From Chrysopilus asiliformis (taxonomy: Eukaryota > Arthropoda > Insecta > Diptera > Rhagionidae), in the NCBI GenBank assembly GCA_964034945.1, contig OZ035961.1:51001-115000 (forward strand): DNA of 64,000 bases, written 5' to 3'. The position numbers and the translations under genes were made by a program. Below the pieces are notes generated by a model. That model searched no databases and was not told the DNA's origin. It worked only from the letters and a program-made list of their open reading frames with translations. Below are positions 1 through 13,100 of the stretch, one piece after another (within the stretch, counting starts at the first letter, position 1; each line of letters begins with the position of its first letter).

Positions 1-91
1 TGTGAAGACCCCTTTTAACTAGCCCGACTAGCTTTAATAATACATGAGCTCCAACTATAATAAATTATATGATGAAAAATATTCTATTGGT

Positions 92-100
92 TCTTATCAG
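92..100 (-). promoter_or_regulatory. GATA-factor site upstream of the phosphatase gene
   Basis: TCTTATCAG on the + strand reads CTGATAAGA on the other strand, a strong match to the GATA-factor consensus. GATA factors drive many insect midgut digestive genes, and alkaline phosphatases are often midgut enzymes, so a role about 265 bp upstream of the predicted start is plausible. A single short site can occur by chance in AT-rich DNA. Confidence 0.25.
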
Positions 101-323
101 ACAGAATATTCAGAATTCTACACGACGGTCGTTGAGTTTTGCCGCTTAACTTAATCAGCCAAGCCTTACTTGCTTTTTACTTTCCGGCGTCAGAAAAACT
201 TGAGGAAATTTGTGGGAAATTTTCACTAACTCAGATGAGGTAGAGGGGTACTAAGAGATTTCAGTCGACTAAAGCAAGCAATTGGGATTAACATTGATAA
301 TTCCCATCAGTAAAACAATCAAG

Positions 324-432
324 TATATAAGCAATCAATTTAATCGCTTGAATAATTAGTCTCGAAAGTGTCAACGGCTTGTTCACATCTCAAGTTGAAA
401 ATTGAAACCTTATCGAATTTACTTACTTCGCA
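324..432 (+). promoter_or_regulatory. Candidate core promoter and 5' UTR of the phosphatase gene
   Basis: TATATAAG lies at 324-331. About 34 bases downstream, ATTAGTCT (A at 358) resembles the insect initiator, giving a predicted 5' UTR of about 75 bases before the ATG at 433. The spacing is close to that of animal TATA promoters. Inferred from motif and position only; no transcript evidence. Confidence 0.4.
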
Positions 433-2967
433 ATGCAAGCGCAGAAAAGTTTAGCGGTTTTGCGATTTTGGTGCACGCTTTTACTGATTCTAGTGACTTT
501 CGAATTTTCCGCTTCCGGTCATGAGCATGAAGGTGAGATCAGATATGCAACTGCTAAGAAATATTTTATGATTTTCCTGTGTACTAAACTCAAAGTCAAA
601 AAATTCTAATATTTTTCCTACGAATTAAGTTTCATTGAACCGAATTAAACTTCCATATTTATACTTGTGGAAAATGTCCTTTAATTATGGATATAAATAA
701 CGTTTGTTGTAAATATTTTTCTTTTTTGGATAAGTCTCAATTTTGTTAATGCGGATACTGTGATGAGAGTTATAATAATTTTGGGTAACAACATCTATAA
801 AACTGATTTTATAATGAGTTTGTAATAATATATCAACAAAGTTATTTTTTATTGTTGAATTGTAACTAAATAATCATCAATAGCGTGACTTTGAAGTATT
901 GCTTTCTCCATCCAGAATCTGATGGACTTTATAATAAACCAAAGCAATTTGGACTGAGTGACATGTGGAAATTTTTTTTTAACTATTATTGATTTCAGAA
1001 TACGATAATATGCATCCACAAATGCATTACCGAAGCAGTAGTAGCCGAAAGAGAAGGGGAACAATGCCTCCAATTATGTTTGCTCCACCAGCAATTGAGG
1101 AGCATAGGGATTACTGGATTAATGTTGGACAAAATGAGCTTAATATGCAGTTGCTGAAGAATCGCCTCAACACAAATGTTGCTAAGAACATAATAATGTT
1201 TTTGGGTGACGGCCTGTCGATACCGACAATTACGGCGGCTCGTGTTTATATGGGAGGCGAGGAGAAGCAATTGTCTTTTGAAAAATTTCCATATGTCGGT
1301 CTATCAAAGGTACACATTTTCACTTCAAGTTTAAAATATGTTTTTTATTGAGGAACTGTTCAATAACTTTTTGTACATATATTAAATTTTCAGACCTATT
1401 GTGCAAATACTCAAGTGGGCGACTCTGCATGTACGGCAACAGCTTATCTTTGCGGTAGGTAGAAAAGAGAATTTCTTCAAACTACAAAATAATATCTATT
1501 AACCCAAATTTGTTCGTATAGGCGTTAAGGGTAATTACGCCACTATTGGGCTTTCTGGTGCTGTTGCTTTGAGTGATTGTGCAGCGGAAAATAACACCGC
1601 AAGTCACGTTGAATCTATAGCAAAATGGGCGCAGGATGCTGGAAAAGTTGCTGGTATGTAAAAAGTTAGAAATTAGGTACTGTTTGTTCCAATTGCGCTT
1701 TTCTTCAAATCGCTAAAAAAAAATTTCAATAAATTGTGAAAATTTTTTGTGTCTTTAAATTTGAATATCGTTATGAAATTGCAATTTCTTGACTTAGAAT
1801 AAGTTATAAAAACATTGTAGGTTTGATTACAACAACAACGGTAACACATGCTTCACCAGCGGCAGTTTATGCCCAAACAGTAAACCGTAATTGGGAAAGC
1901 GATGCCCAACTACTAAGGGATGGTGGTGACTCCAATCAATGCATGGATATCGCCAAACAGTTGATATATAAAGATGTTGGTGGAAAATTGCGAGTTATTA
2001 TGGGTGGTGGAAGACAGCATTTTTTACCAGAAGCGGATAACGATATCACTGGAGTGTCAGGGAAGCGTCAGGATAAAATCAACTTAATCGACGAATGGCA
2101 GCAGAGACATAGCACAAATTATGCATCGTTTGTTCAAACGAAACAGGAATTATTAAATGTAAGTAATCGCTACTTTATTCTTTAAAATGAACAAAAAAAA
2201 ATTCAGTAAAAAATCGCGATTTCTTTCAGTTACCAAAGGATACTGAATATGTATTGGGATTGTTCGCTTCATCCCATTTACCATTCCATCTCGATGCGGA
2301 CAATAGAACGATGCCAACCCTTGCCGAAATGGTAGATAAGGCTTTGGATGTCCTCGAAAAAAGCCAATCGGGTTACTTTTTATTCGTGGAAGGAGGTCGC
2401 ATTGATCATGCTCATCATGAAACGGAAGCGGTCAAGGCAATCGATGAGACAGTGGAATTTGAGAAGGCAATTGAATTGGCGCGAAGGCGGACAAATGAAC
2501 AGGACACCCTGATTGTCGTCACTGCTGATCATTCCCATACTATGTCTATCGCAGGATATTCCAGTAGAAAAAATGACATATTTGGCATTAATAATAGTCA
2601 AGTCGGCAACGATGAATTGCCCTACGCCACTCTAAGCTATGCCAATGGTCCGGGTTTCGATGGAAATATGAAAAAGGAGGGTAAACGACGAAATCTGAGG
2701 GAGGTCAATATGCACGACAAGGTGAAAAATTAATTTTGATATGAGCTGGAAATGTTTTACTGATTCGAAAAATTAACATTTTTACAGAATTTCAAGTTCC
2801 CCTCGACAGTGCCTCTTGACTCGGAAACACATGGCGGTGAAGATGTACCAGTTTACGCCAGTGGGCCTTGGTCACATTTATTCACTGGATCGTATGAACA
2901 AAATTATATCCCCCATGCGATGGCGTATGCTGCTTGTATTGGCAAGGGTCGGACCGTTTGTTCATAA
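433..2967 (+). CDS. Alkaline phosphatase, seven exons, complete
   Basis: Secreted or surface metalloenzyme that hydrolyses phosphate monoesters. Exons: 433-532, 999-1309, 1394-1454, 1522-1653, 1821-2158, 2230-2721, 2788-2967. All introns are GT-AG, the phases join cleanly, and the product is 537 aa. The start is the ATG at 433, followed by a hydrophobic signal peptide (about residues 9-28). Visible motifs: GDGLS (metal ligand D104), VGDSACTAT (metal ligand D147? and phosphoserine S148), THASPA (H211, S213), [11 protein letters not shown] (E368, D373, H377), TADHSH (D414, H415) and ETHGGEDV (H493). Ser at 213 also occurs in animal enzymes, so no ligand is lost. N-glycosylation sequons are at N181 and N339. 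A basic RKRR stretch (50-53) precedes the catalytic domain. The protein ends about 45 residues after ETHGGEDV with no hydrophobic tail, so a GPI anchor is not apparent. Length and motif order fit the insect family. I assign no specific Alp number because paralogues cannot be separated by eye. Confidence 0.96.
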
Positions 2968-3290
2968 GGACGTAAAGCCTGTTTAGAAAGTACAAATTTT
3001 GGTTTTGCGACCTTGTTTGAATGACGGCTATGTTTGTATAGTATTGTTAAAGTGTAGAAGTTGAATACGAATTCATGTTCATGTGATGTCCTTTAATAAT
3101 TTATTTTAAGTGCCTTGTTATTACGTTTTTGTTGTAAATTATTCTTATGTTTAGGTTTTAGCTATTTGTTTAAATGGCCCACATTTTTTAAAGCCAGTTT
3201 ATGCTATAGTTAAAATAAGTTAGAAATTATTATAAACAAATACACACACATATTGTTGTTATTAAATTAATAAATTCAGGTATTCAAATT
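2968..3290 (+). terminator. 3' UTR and polyadenylation signals of the phosphatase gene
   Basis: AT-rich DNA follows the TAA stop. AATAAA at 3269-3274 is the likely polyadenylation signal, giving a 3' UTR of about 320 bases. A second AATAAA at 3472-3477 could be an alternative distal signal. No open frame continues across this stretch. Confidence 0.45.
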
Positions 3291-3299
3291 ATAATGAAA

Positions 3300-6200
3300 G
3301 TTTTTTGCAAAAACAAAACAGTGATTGCGATGGAAATCTTTGAAACCACAATTTTTTCACTGTAAAATATACTAAAACCCTAGTCTGTGACACAAGTGAT
3401 TTAATTTAGAAGTTTTTCTAGTAAAACAATTGTTTTTTTTTAATCTGTTTTCCCCACAAAAGCCCATAAATAATAAAGTCCCAGTTTGCCTTAATTTCGT
3501 GATTTTCGAAATTAATTAATAATAATTATTGTGATATTATTATATTAACATTATTATGTAAATCATGAAATGCATTTAGAATTAAATTAAAACGAAAATT
3601 GATTACAGTGCTGATGCATATAAACACAACCATACTAATGGTAATAAAGAATATGCATGTAAAGAAACCGGAGCCACACATATTCGGAATGAATACATGC
3701 AGGTTAACTTCACATATATCAGAATATTGGATATGTATTCACTTTTTGTACTATTTATCCTGTGTGATAATTGTAGTACGTTGTATTGCTTAAAATAGAA
3801 CCTTGGAAGGCTGCGTAATGTTTGACCAAATGGTAATTTGAACTTTAATCGAGAGCGCATAAAATTTAGTAATTTTTTCTTTGCCTTGTTTATTACTCCA
3901 CTCACACCCGTCAATTAAAAACAACAATTTGCGTTAAAACCGCTGGATCTCGTATCTTGGTGTATGGAAAATGCAATCAAAAAAATTTATGAACACATCA
4001 CATGGCCATAATTGCCGGCAGCTTCCATTATGAGGTTGCAGCTTTCCATCTGTATACGAGTAAACCCTTAGTCCTTGGCTCTATGATGAACTGTAATTGT
4101 TCTTGAGTTTAAGTAAGGATCGACGGTTGAAAAGCTTGGTGGTTGGAGTTGGAAATTCCATGTAGGATAATTGCATAGATAAATAGATATAGTCAGTAAA
4201 AGTATAATCGCTGTTGCTAAGCACAAGCAGAATGAGAAAGGATGTGCCCACTTACATGACTCAACCGAAACCTCATGTAAGGCTATTATATACATGGATT
4301 TCCATTAGAAACTGAAATTTTTGGGATGCATTAGGGATGATAGTGGTAGATGGAGGGCATTAGGTCTCCCGAAGGCCGTAATTAATGCCCGTTTAATGTT
4401 TCATCAAAATGTTTGCGGCAGCTTCTCATTCTCTGATATAAAATTGAACAATTTCGGGGCTATGGAAAACGAACATTATAGGCTCCGTTTTGTGGGTCTT
4501 CTTAACTCCCACTAAATGTATATATGTTATGCTATCAGCCCTTTCTAATGGCATATTGTTCTCCATAGATACGCAACCATCAGCCATTCGCCTTTGAAGG
4601 ATAAGAGACGCTTGCGGTATATTGAATGGGATTGGACCACAGATCCCAATCTTATCGGGGTTGGGACCAATTCTACTATAGGCATGAATTTCTTATCAGC
4701 GCAATTTGTTCGCAAAAATGTTTTGCGATAGTTCTGACATTAATTGGAATAGTTCGGTTACGTCGATACTGTGCCGAGAAACCACTTAGGATTTTGAAGG
4801 AAATTAATTTCAGTTTGAGAAAACTTTTACAAACTTTGACAGAATTGGGATTTCTTCCCCTATAAGTATATAAGTGGTGTTATATTGAAGTGTTGGTGAA
4901 AGATAGACGAAGAAGTCTTTCATCCAAATCAATTAAATCAATCAATCAAATTAAATAACTGTTAAAGATCTATCTTGTTTGCCAATCGGTATTCGGGACA
5001 ACATAGAAATTATAACTAAATTTTCTTTGGAATATGAAATTCTTCGTTAAATTCAATTAGAAAAGTAGTTGATTTTCTAAAATAATTAATAATATATGAG
5101 CCCCGAAATGTTTTTTCATCCAACTGACCTAGAAATGGACGACACATGATTCGTGACAAATGTCTCCTTTATCTAAGTGAATCGATTCAGTGGTTTTCGA
5201 GTTAATAGCTCAGCTCGAGATATCAAAGAGCGAGCCAAAAATTTGTGAAGTTTTACGGTCCCTTATTAACTTTTTGTTCTTCAAAAAAAAAAAAAAAACA
5301 GGTTTACAGTTTTAGTGTACCGCAATGACCCGATCACCTGCCGATGGTCTTCAGTTTTGTATCCCGAGTCTCATTGCTTTCTGGTCATCTTGCAATCAAA
5401 GGTTGAGTCTTCGCCGTCTCCGGATGTTGTTAACAACCTACCGCAGAAAACTTTCCTGTCAGGGGGGTCACTTTCAGTCATTTTATACTAAAAAAAAATA
5501 ATTTTTGAGGGAATAGGACAACACAAAAACAATTTGGAAAATTATATTAAAAAATTAACTATTACCTCGCTTTAAAAAGCTTTTATTAGAAAACCACTCA
5601 AGTGATTGAATAGTCTCTGCTAAGTGAAGGAGACTAAAAAAAATATCACAAACTGTATGTTTCGTTCCAGAACTTGTGTTTTGAAATATCTTAAACCCAC
5701 CTCCAGAAACTTAATTTAAATTCAAATTTTCTCGGCCACTAAAGAATATTTAGACAAGAAAATATCTGAACTTAAATTTTTTTTAGATTAACATCAACTG
5801 ATATTTTCTCTATTTTATTTTTAGAGAAAATTTTTTCAACGAAAACACTCACACTCTGATCTTTATATTGGACTTTCGAAATAATAAAGTTTCTTTGAAA
5901 TATATTCATTTTGCAGAAATTTTACAATTTTAATATATGCTAAACTTAAATCGGAAGTCGATTGGATTTAATGAAATTCTGAAAATTTCGAACAGAAGCA
6001 GTATTTTCTATATAAGTCGACCTTAGCAGAGGATCAGAAAGCAACGCTCTCTGGCTAACATGGAATATTTCTGCTATGGAATAATAAGAAAATTCTAAAA
6101 ACCTAATTCAATTAGATAACCAACCAAGCAACCATCGCAATGGGGCTACAATATACTCCACAAGTAGAAAGAGTCCTTCGACGTTCGTTCCTTGCAGCCT

Positions 6201-6880
6201 TCTTAAAACATCCATGGTAAGAGAATGTTATTCTTGAGGAAAAAATTCGTCCAATTCTCTCTCTACAATTTCATTGATTCTATGTCCACTAAAATCAAGG
6301 ACGTCAAGAGATTTCATTAGCATATTGGGATGTAAAAGTAAGTTATTGCCCTAAGTTCACATGTGCGCTATTCATTTAAAGTTTCCTTCAAGACATAAAC
6401 TTTGAACAACTTGGTCGGTACCACCCACCCTCCATGGAAAAGAATGGATGGAGATTTTGAATGATGGATGAGGAAAAATGGGTTGAAAGATATTAAAAAG
6501 TTAAACCGGATTTTTTTTCTTGTTTGTCCTGGGCCTTATCTCAGCCACTGCTTTCTAGTTTAGTTTTATTCGGCATTCTTGGTTGCTATATTCAATCTCC
6601 CTCTTTTGCTCTACACAAGCATCATTGAAAGAAACATCTCAAGAAGAATATTAAACTTTCCTAGAAAGTATGGCTGATGGTCCTCTTGTACTGGCGAATG
6701 TCGACTCTCGCACAAGGATTCCTTATAGCTTTATTTTGTTTCAAATAAATTGTAACAATTTTATGGCGAACTTTGTTATTTGATGCAAATTGTAATTATA
6801 AGACGTATATTTAGATGACCGATAAAACAATCCTATGGACTGATCATTCTTTTGTTAAAAAAAAGGGTAAATTACTTCAA
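3300..6880. other. AT-rich intergenic DNA without a recognised gene
   Basis: Contains short open frames (for example 4321-4515 and 4626-4865, + strand) with no recognisable domain, codon bias or splice context, and a run of about 17 A near 5285. I see no convincing exon. It could be intergenic or part of a large intron of another gene. Confidence 0.5.
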
Positions 6881-6884
6881 TGCT

Positions 6885-7100
6885 AAGCACACAGAAAAAA
6901 ATAATTGGTTTAACAAAAAAAAATTCGTAAATATTACTGAAGTTTTGTATTACTTCGTAATATTAACAAATTTTAGTAACTATACGAAAAAATATTTGTT
7001 AATATTACGAAGTATATACAAAACTTCAGTAATATTTACGAATTTTTTTTTGTTAAACCCATTTTGTAAATAATACAAAATTATTTTTTTCTGTGCACTT
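6885..7100. mobile_element. Foldback / MITE-like element with long inverted arms
   Basis: The left arm starts near 6888 with CACAGAAAAAAATAATT and runs through GGTTTAACAAAAAAAAATTC to a segment ending TATTAACAAA near 6972. The right arm, read on the other strand from about 7096, repeats the same order almost base for base, apart from an extra segment of about 22 bp near its outer end. The arms are about 85-105 bp and the spacer is under 30 bp, so the whole unit can fold into one hairpin. There is no transposase inside. The two open frames over this segment are products of the palindrome. No clean target duplication was found. Confidence 0.8.
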
Positions 7101-10100
7101 AAGGTTTCGGAAAAAGCAAAAAAAAAAACAAATACCAAACAAGTAAAACTGTATTGTTTTTTTTTTGAAGAATAAGAGTTCATATAAAAAGTTCTAACGA
7201 TGGCATTTCGTAAATTGTTTGCTAAAGCATACTTGTAAAATATTGCAGCTATATCGACTGCAAAATAAGGAATCAATTCATATAATCAACACTGATTTTG
7301 GTGCGCACGATATAAGAGCATTTTTTAAATAATCTGACCTTTTGAGATATGAAGAAACAAAAGTTGTTGATTTCGAAATTTTAAACATTTAAATCAATTT
7401 ATGAGCCACTCTTCATATCTGAAAAAGTAGAGCTGATACAGGTCAGCAGAATTAAATCGGATTCATCAGCATCAAATTACCTAAAAAGTGTATTCAAAAG
7501 TCAACCCTAATATTTTCAAAAACTAGAACTGATTCAGCAAATTCACGGCCAGATTCGGATTTAGCAACCCCAGAAAAAGTGTCTTTTTGTCGTGCTGTGA
7601 ATCTGCCAATAAATTCGACAATTATGTTGTTGTCATCATCAGGGCAATTGATTTTTTAATTTGATTCTAACTTAAGTATGTAACAGTAGTAGAAAATATG
7701 TGTAATACTACAGTAGATTGAATAAATGAATTTGTGATGTCCTGTAAAATTTTTATCACTTTTTAGAAATATTGAGCGAAACTTTAGACGAAGTCCAAGT
7801 AAGTAATCAACGTTAGAAAGCTTTTAACATTTTGTTGTTGTTTGTAGATATAGAACCGAGTAACAATGCTTAGGTCTTGATTGATTGACGAAAATAAAAT
7901 TTTCAGTTCCCCACCATCATCATTATCATCAGATGAGTTGAACTCTTTCCGCCTTGCCGGCAAAGTTCCTAATTACATGCCAATCAAGAACAAAAAGCAA
8001 AACTGATGGCTCCATAGCCTATGTCCTGTCTCTAAATGAGTTTCACATTAAAATATTCCATTCCATTGATGTACCTATATTTGTATAGTATGACTCAAAA
8101 ATTTATGTTGATATATCACAGAATTCTAAATATTGAAAAGGCGGAGCGATTCCCTTTCGTTTTCGAGCGGTTAAGTCTCACATTTAATTAATTTAATTTG
8201 TAATAATCATCCATTAAACTGTGCCTAATGGCGTTTTCCTAATAACTATCATTAAAACCTGAAAGACTTTGAGCCCTTTAATGCAGCATTACATTAGTAG
8301 AACTCTGTCAGCCACCATCTCGAACAAACCCCAGCACCCCAGTACCACAAAATACCTCGATTCGACAGCGTATTGCCCACAATCCGTCCATCTATCTATT
8401 CATCCGCTATTAGTACCGGGGACTCACTTGCCTTTCGAAACATTCCAATGACCTTCGAAAAGTAGAAAATACAATCCAGCCTATTCTACACGCTCTCCCA
8501 GCAGTTTTGGTATACTCTCTGCCGCGAAACCCCTTTTGAAAATCTTTTATTACATAGTGCTCTGTGCTTGGACATTGTTGGGAGGTAGAAAAAGTCTATA
8601 ACAGGACCAATAATTGACTAAAAGAAATTCGTACCGAATCCTTTCGCTGGATTCTTCTTTCTTCTGGTTAAGATGCCGACCATCTACTTAAAAGTCAAAT
8701 AACCAAATTATGTTCCTTAAAAAATTCGATTCCACTATTTTTCAGATATAAAGCAAACGGCAAAAGTTAATGAAGTACAAAGGATCCTTGGATAACTTTC
8801 AGTATTTTGCTTATTCCTTCGTACAAAAGTTTGGATTTGAATGGAAAACGAAGAACAGGGCAACCAAAAGTGTATCGTCGTCATAATATATACTTGCATA
8901 TTCATTATTTCGCCAAATGTTCTCAAGGAAAACACGGAGAAAACTTTAAGGAAATGGAGCAAACCTTTTTTTCCAACATATGACGCTGAAACGTTGATGT
9001 GAATTTCATATGTGGCTGATGGTCTTGATTGATATCAGGTGGATTTTACAGCCATCATTCCTAGATTTTCATTTTCATTTCAGGGGTTTTTATTTGCTAA
9101 TCAAATGGACCTGAAGTAATTACTTTATTTTCTTTCTATACTATTACATAGTTCATAGTGTAATTTTAGTACTATTTCTGAATTTTGAACAATGCAATGT
9201 GTTGATTATGAAGCACCATTTGGACCGAATTAGATAATTATAGTTTCCATATAAGCGAGATAAAAACATAAAAAATAATTATTTATCTCCATTTTAATTT
9301 TGATACATAGCCCCTAAAAAAGATTTTTTCCTTTTTATCACATTTATTCAATCAAAGCTTTTTTAAAAAAATCTTTGTTTTTTTTTGTTAGAAGTGAATA
9401 TTGTATCCCCCTCTCACCATCAATCTGCAGATTTGATCTGATTACATTTGACCGTTAAACACCTTAAAATAGCCTTAAATTACTTAAAATAATCCATTAA
9501 ATTTAAATGCTGGGAGAGAGAAAGATATATTTGGTATAGAATTGCACCCGCCAATAATTTATTCTTATTCTTTATCGCTTAAACATTAAGACGGCTATTG
9601 GCAAACATACTGCACACATCACGGACTATACTCTGAAAGCACAAGCATTGCCATAATTTTTACGGGTTTAGCTGTTGAGACCCTTAAAGGATTTTTGGAC
9701 GCTGAAAAAGTTGGATTTTAGAATCGCAATGCTTTGAATTTACTTTAATGGGGGTGATAGGATGTAAGGAGTAACCATGAAGATTACTGATTCATTCGCT
9801 ATACTATATTTTCGAAAAGTTCGGATACCGTATCGTTTAGAGGTGCCTTTCCCTAATGTTCATTCGCTGTAACTCCTTCTATTTGAAAGTGGATTTTCCT
9901 ATAGTTTCTTCGCCCGCTCTTGTCCCGAACGGGAAGATTTTTCTATTTGCATGCACAACACAAGCGAACAGCTACCTTCAAATTCTTCTCCTTTTGCTCA
10001 TCCTTTTTCGGTTTGTAGATTGTCAAAACCCTAGAGAAAGCCAATATACATTCGAGGACATAAAAGAGGAGTTTGAATAAATTGATTTTGTTATTTTATG

Positions 10101-13100
10101 GCCTTTAAAGGTAATTTCATCGGCAAATGATCCCTCGATATTGTTAAATCGCCTGTGCAGATAAACATCCAAAGGTATGTGCTATGGCGTATGTAGAAAA
10201 CGTTGAGTATCCCTTCACTCTTTCTGTTTCGCTTGAATTGGGTTTTTTGTGCAATGTTTCTTGATTTTTTTTCACCTAAGGCTTCAATTTTCGTGGAAGT
10301 CGTATTCTCCAGTTCTTGCCCTCATCCAACAAAGTTCGATATTATTTTTATAAATATATATTCCGTTTTTTCACCAATTTTTCTACTACACCATTTATAT
10401 ATGCAATTCCCCCGGTCTAGGAAGGAACTTTAGATTTCCATTCAAGTCGGTATGTAAAGTTGTTTGTAGAAGAACTCCCAAGAATACGAAATTGAGTTAA
10501 GCTCTTATTTATTTTGTATTTTTCCTTGGTTTTCCATCTTCTTTGCTAACCAACCTATACACTTTTAGCATTAAGGTACACATCCTTACGTGTTTGTGCA
10601 GATGCCATATATGTACATGTATATATTATATGTCCTCCTCGGCATTTTCGTGCGGTGGCATCTACTTCTTTGGCATTTTTCCTCATGCTGACAAAGAGCT
10701 TTAAAGCCATTATCGTAAAACAAGTTGCTTCATCATGCTATCAGGGAATTGGGGATAGTGTGCATATAACCTACTCCCATCAACATACATGTATATATTA
10801 GTATGAATTTCGTACATACGTCAGGTATTTTCTTCCGTCGCTAGAGTTAGTAGATCACAAAACCATATTATACAACAACATGTAGGGATTTTGTGTAGGC
10901 ATCCTTTTTAGATTCTTAGCTACTGCAAGATTGACTCGCTGATGACGAAGTCGACGAAGATGGTCTGAAAATCTTTGCTTTTTTTAAAAACTCCTTGGTA
11001 CACGTTTATCTCGGATAGCCATTTATGTGGTTGTATAAGAAGGGAAATATAAAATCCGATCGGGTGGATAGCGTGATACCCCAGTTCTTTAATATCGAAA
11101 ATTCACCAAGGGAAAATGCCCATCTTAACTTCATTATCTTTTCTCTCTACACTTGATTACTTATTACGAAAAGTTAAATGTCGCACCATCAACAGGTACA
11201 ATAACTTTTTAATTTATTTGATATATGAATTTGAAAAACAATGTTTTAGGCTATGGATATTCATTTTAGTAGGTAACTGAGAGTCAGATTTTTAAAAGGT
11301 CAGATTTGAAAGACATTATTATCATTACTTTAATTTTTGGAAAATCTGACTATTGGGCTCTTTTGTTCTAAGATACAGAATTTACGCATGTAGATCGGTA
11401 TTTTTAAAATCGTGAAAAACTGATAAATTTAACCATAATAATCTATTTAAAAAAGAATCGACTTGTTTCAAAGAAATTAATTTGAAGACTTAAAATTTGG
11501 TTACCCTACGAATATATTAAGCTATCTAAATCAGTGTTGTCCACCTTTGGCTTTGTAAGCTTAAAACATTTATCGACAGAACATTTAATGTAATTTGTAG
11601 ACAATAATGGAAATTCGCAGTTTTTGGAATGTGGAAAAAAAATTAATTTTGAGTGCCATTATAATGCTCTGCCCTTCTATGAGCTCTTTTCTTTCGGTAT
11701 TCGTGAGAATAATTAATAAAATTAAGCCACAAAGTTAAAAATTGAATTGTCGAAAGTTTATTTGAAATCAAAACCTTGTACTCCACTGTTTCCATATGAC
11801 GTCAGCTTACCACAAAGAACGTCAATGTGCTTTTATCTATATTTTATTTTTGTTTGCAATAAGAGAGCGCAAAATTCCAAGTAGTGGTAATTCAACACAT
11901 ATGATCGAGATATCACTCATCTAGATAATTAAAAGAGTAATGTGTTTTTGTCTTAAATGCGGCTATTTTAATTTCGTAAACTGTATTGAGTCATTTTAGG
12001 ATGTTGTTTGTTACAAGTAAACTCAAGAACGGCTAAACTGAAATATTTTTTGCGATTTTCTTGAAAATGGTGCGTCGAATTGAAAAAGTTAGGTAAATAA
12101 AAAGTGTTTCGAATAAAATATTACAAATCTTTGCTATACATTAAAATTAAATGGGATCACATTCTACCACTTTGCCAATAAAAAATAGTAATTTTCGCGA
12201 GTTAGCCGAAAATGGTGAATTTTTTCGAAATAGTCGCGAACTATTTTATGGTGTATTTTGTTAAAAAACACTAAGAATTATTGTTTGAAAATCGGGTTTA
12301 AAAGCTAATATATACTTACATAAATAAGTACTCGAGTGAGCATAGACTATGTTCATAAAAAGTTATTTATCTTTAAACATAACTTTTCAATTATCCAACG
12401 TTCTTTGATGCCAATTTCGTGGCTTTCAGGTACGACTTTGAGTTTGCGGGTGGCACGATTCTCTTCCAAATGCAAATTTTATGTAATATTCATCTAAAAT
12501 ATCTCTCGAATCCAAGTATATCTGATGCCAACCCAAGTATCTCTGATTTGTGAAAGATCCTTCTTAGGATATGGTAAATTTTTGGTAGGTGGCTGTTGCC
12601 TCTAAAATCTAAGTGCAAATATATCGTGTTTGTAGCTCACACTATATGCTGTCAGTTTACACTTTATTCATCTCTTCAACACTCATCTGTCGATGCCACA
12701 TTCCATAGAGCCCCATTATATGTTTTCTTCATTTCGTCCCGTATAGTTGTATACCTAATATGGTATTTTCGAATGGTGGGAAAAAAAAGAATACTCTGTT
12801 GTAAGGATTGAAGGATAGGATTTTACTATGTTCAAGTGCTATGTTTACCTAAAACTTGAGGCTACCTTTCATAGCTTCGCAAAATATGACTGCGAAATCT
12901 CCTGTAGATATCTTCAAGTATTTCCGTTTTATTTGTGGAAAGGTTTTTAATATATGTTTCTCAAGGTCTTTACATAACACCATAACTACATACGCATTCT
13001 TCTTGAATAATTCAAAAGAAGGTGTATATTTTTGTAGAATTTTAGACATGAAAAATCCATCATTTTACCGCCAATTTTCTTCAAATCGTATGAAAAAAAA

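Noticed and set aside
6852..7276. Paired frames on opposite strands
   Set aside because: Both are read from the arms of the foldback element; the palindrome explains them.
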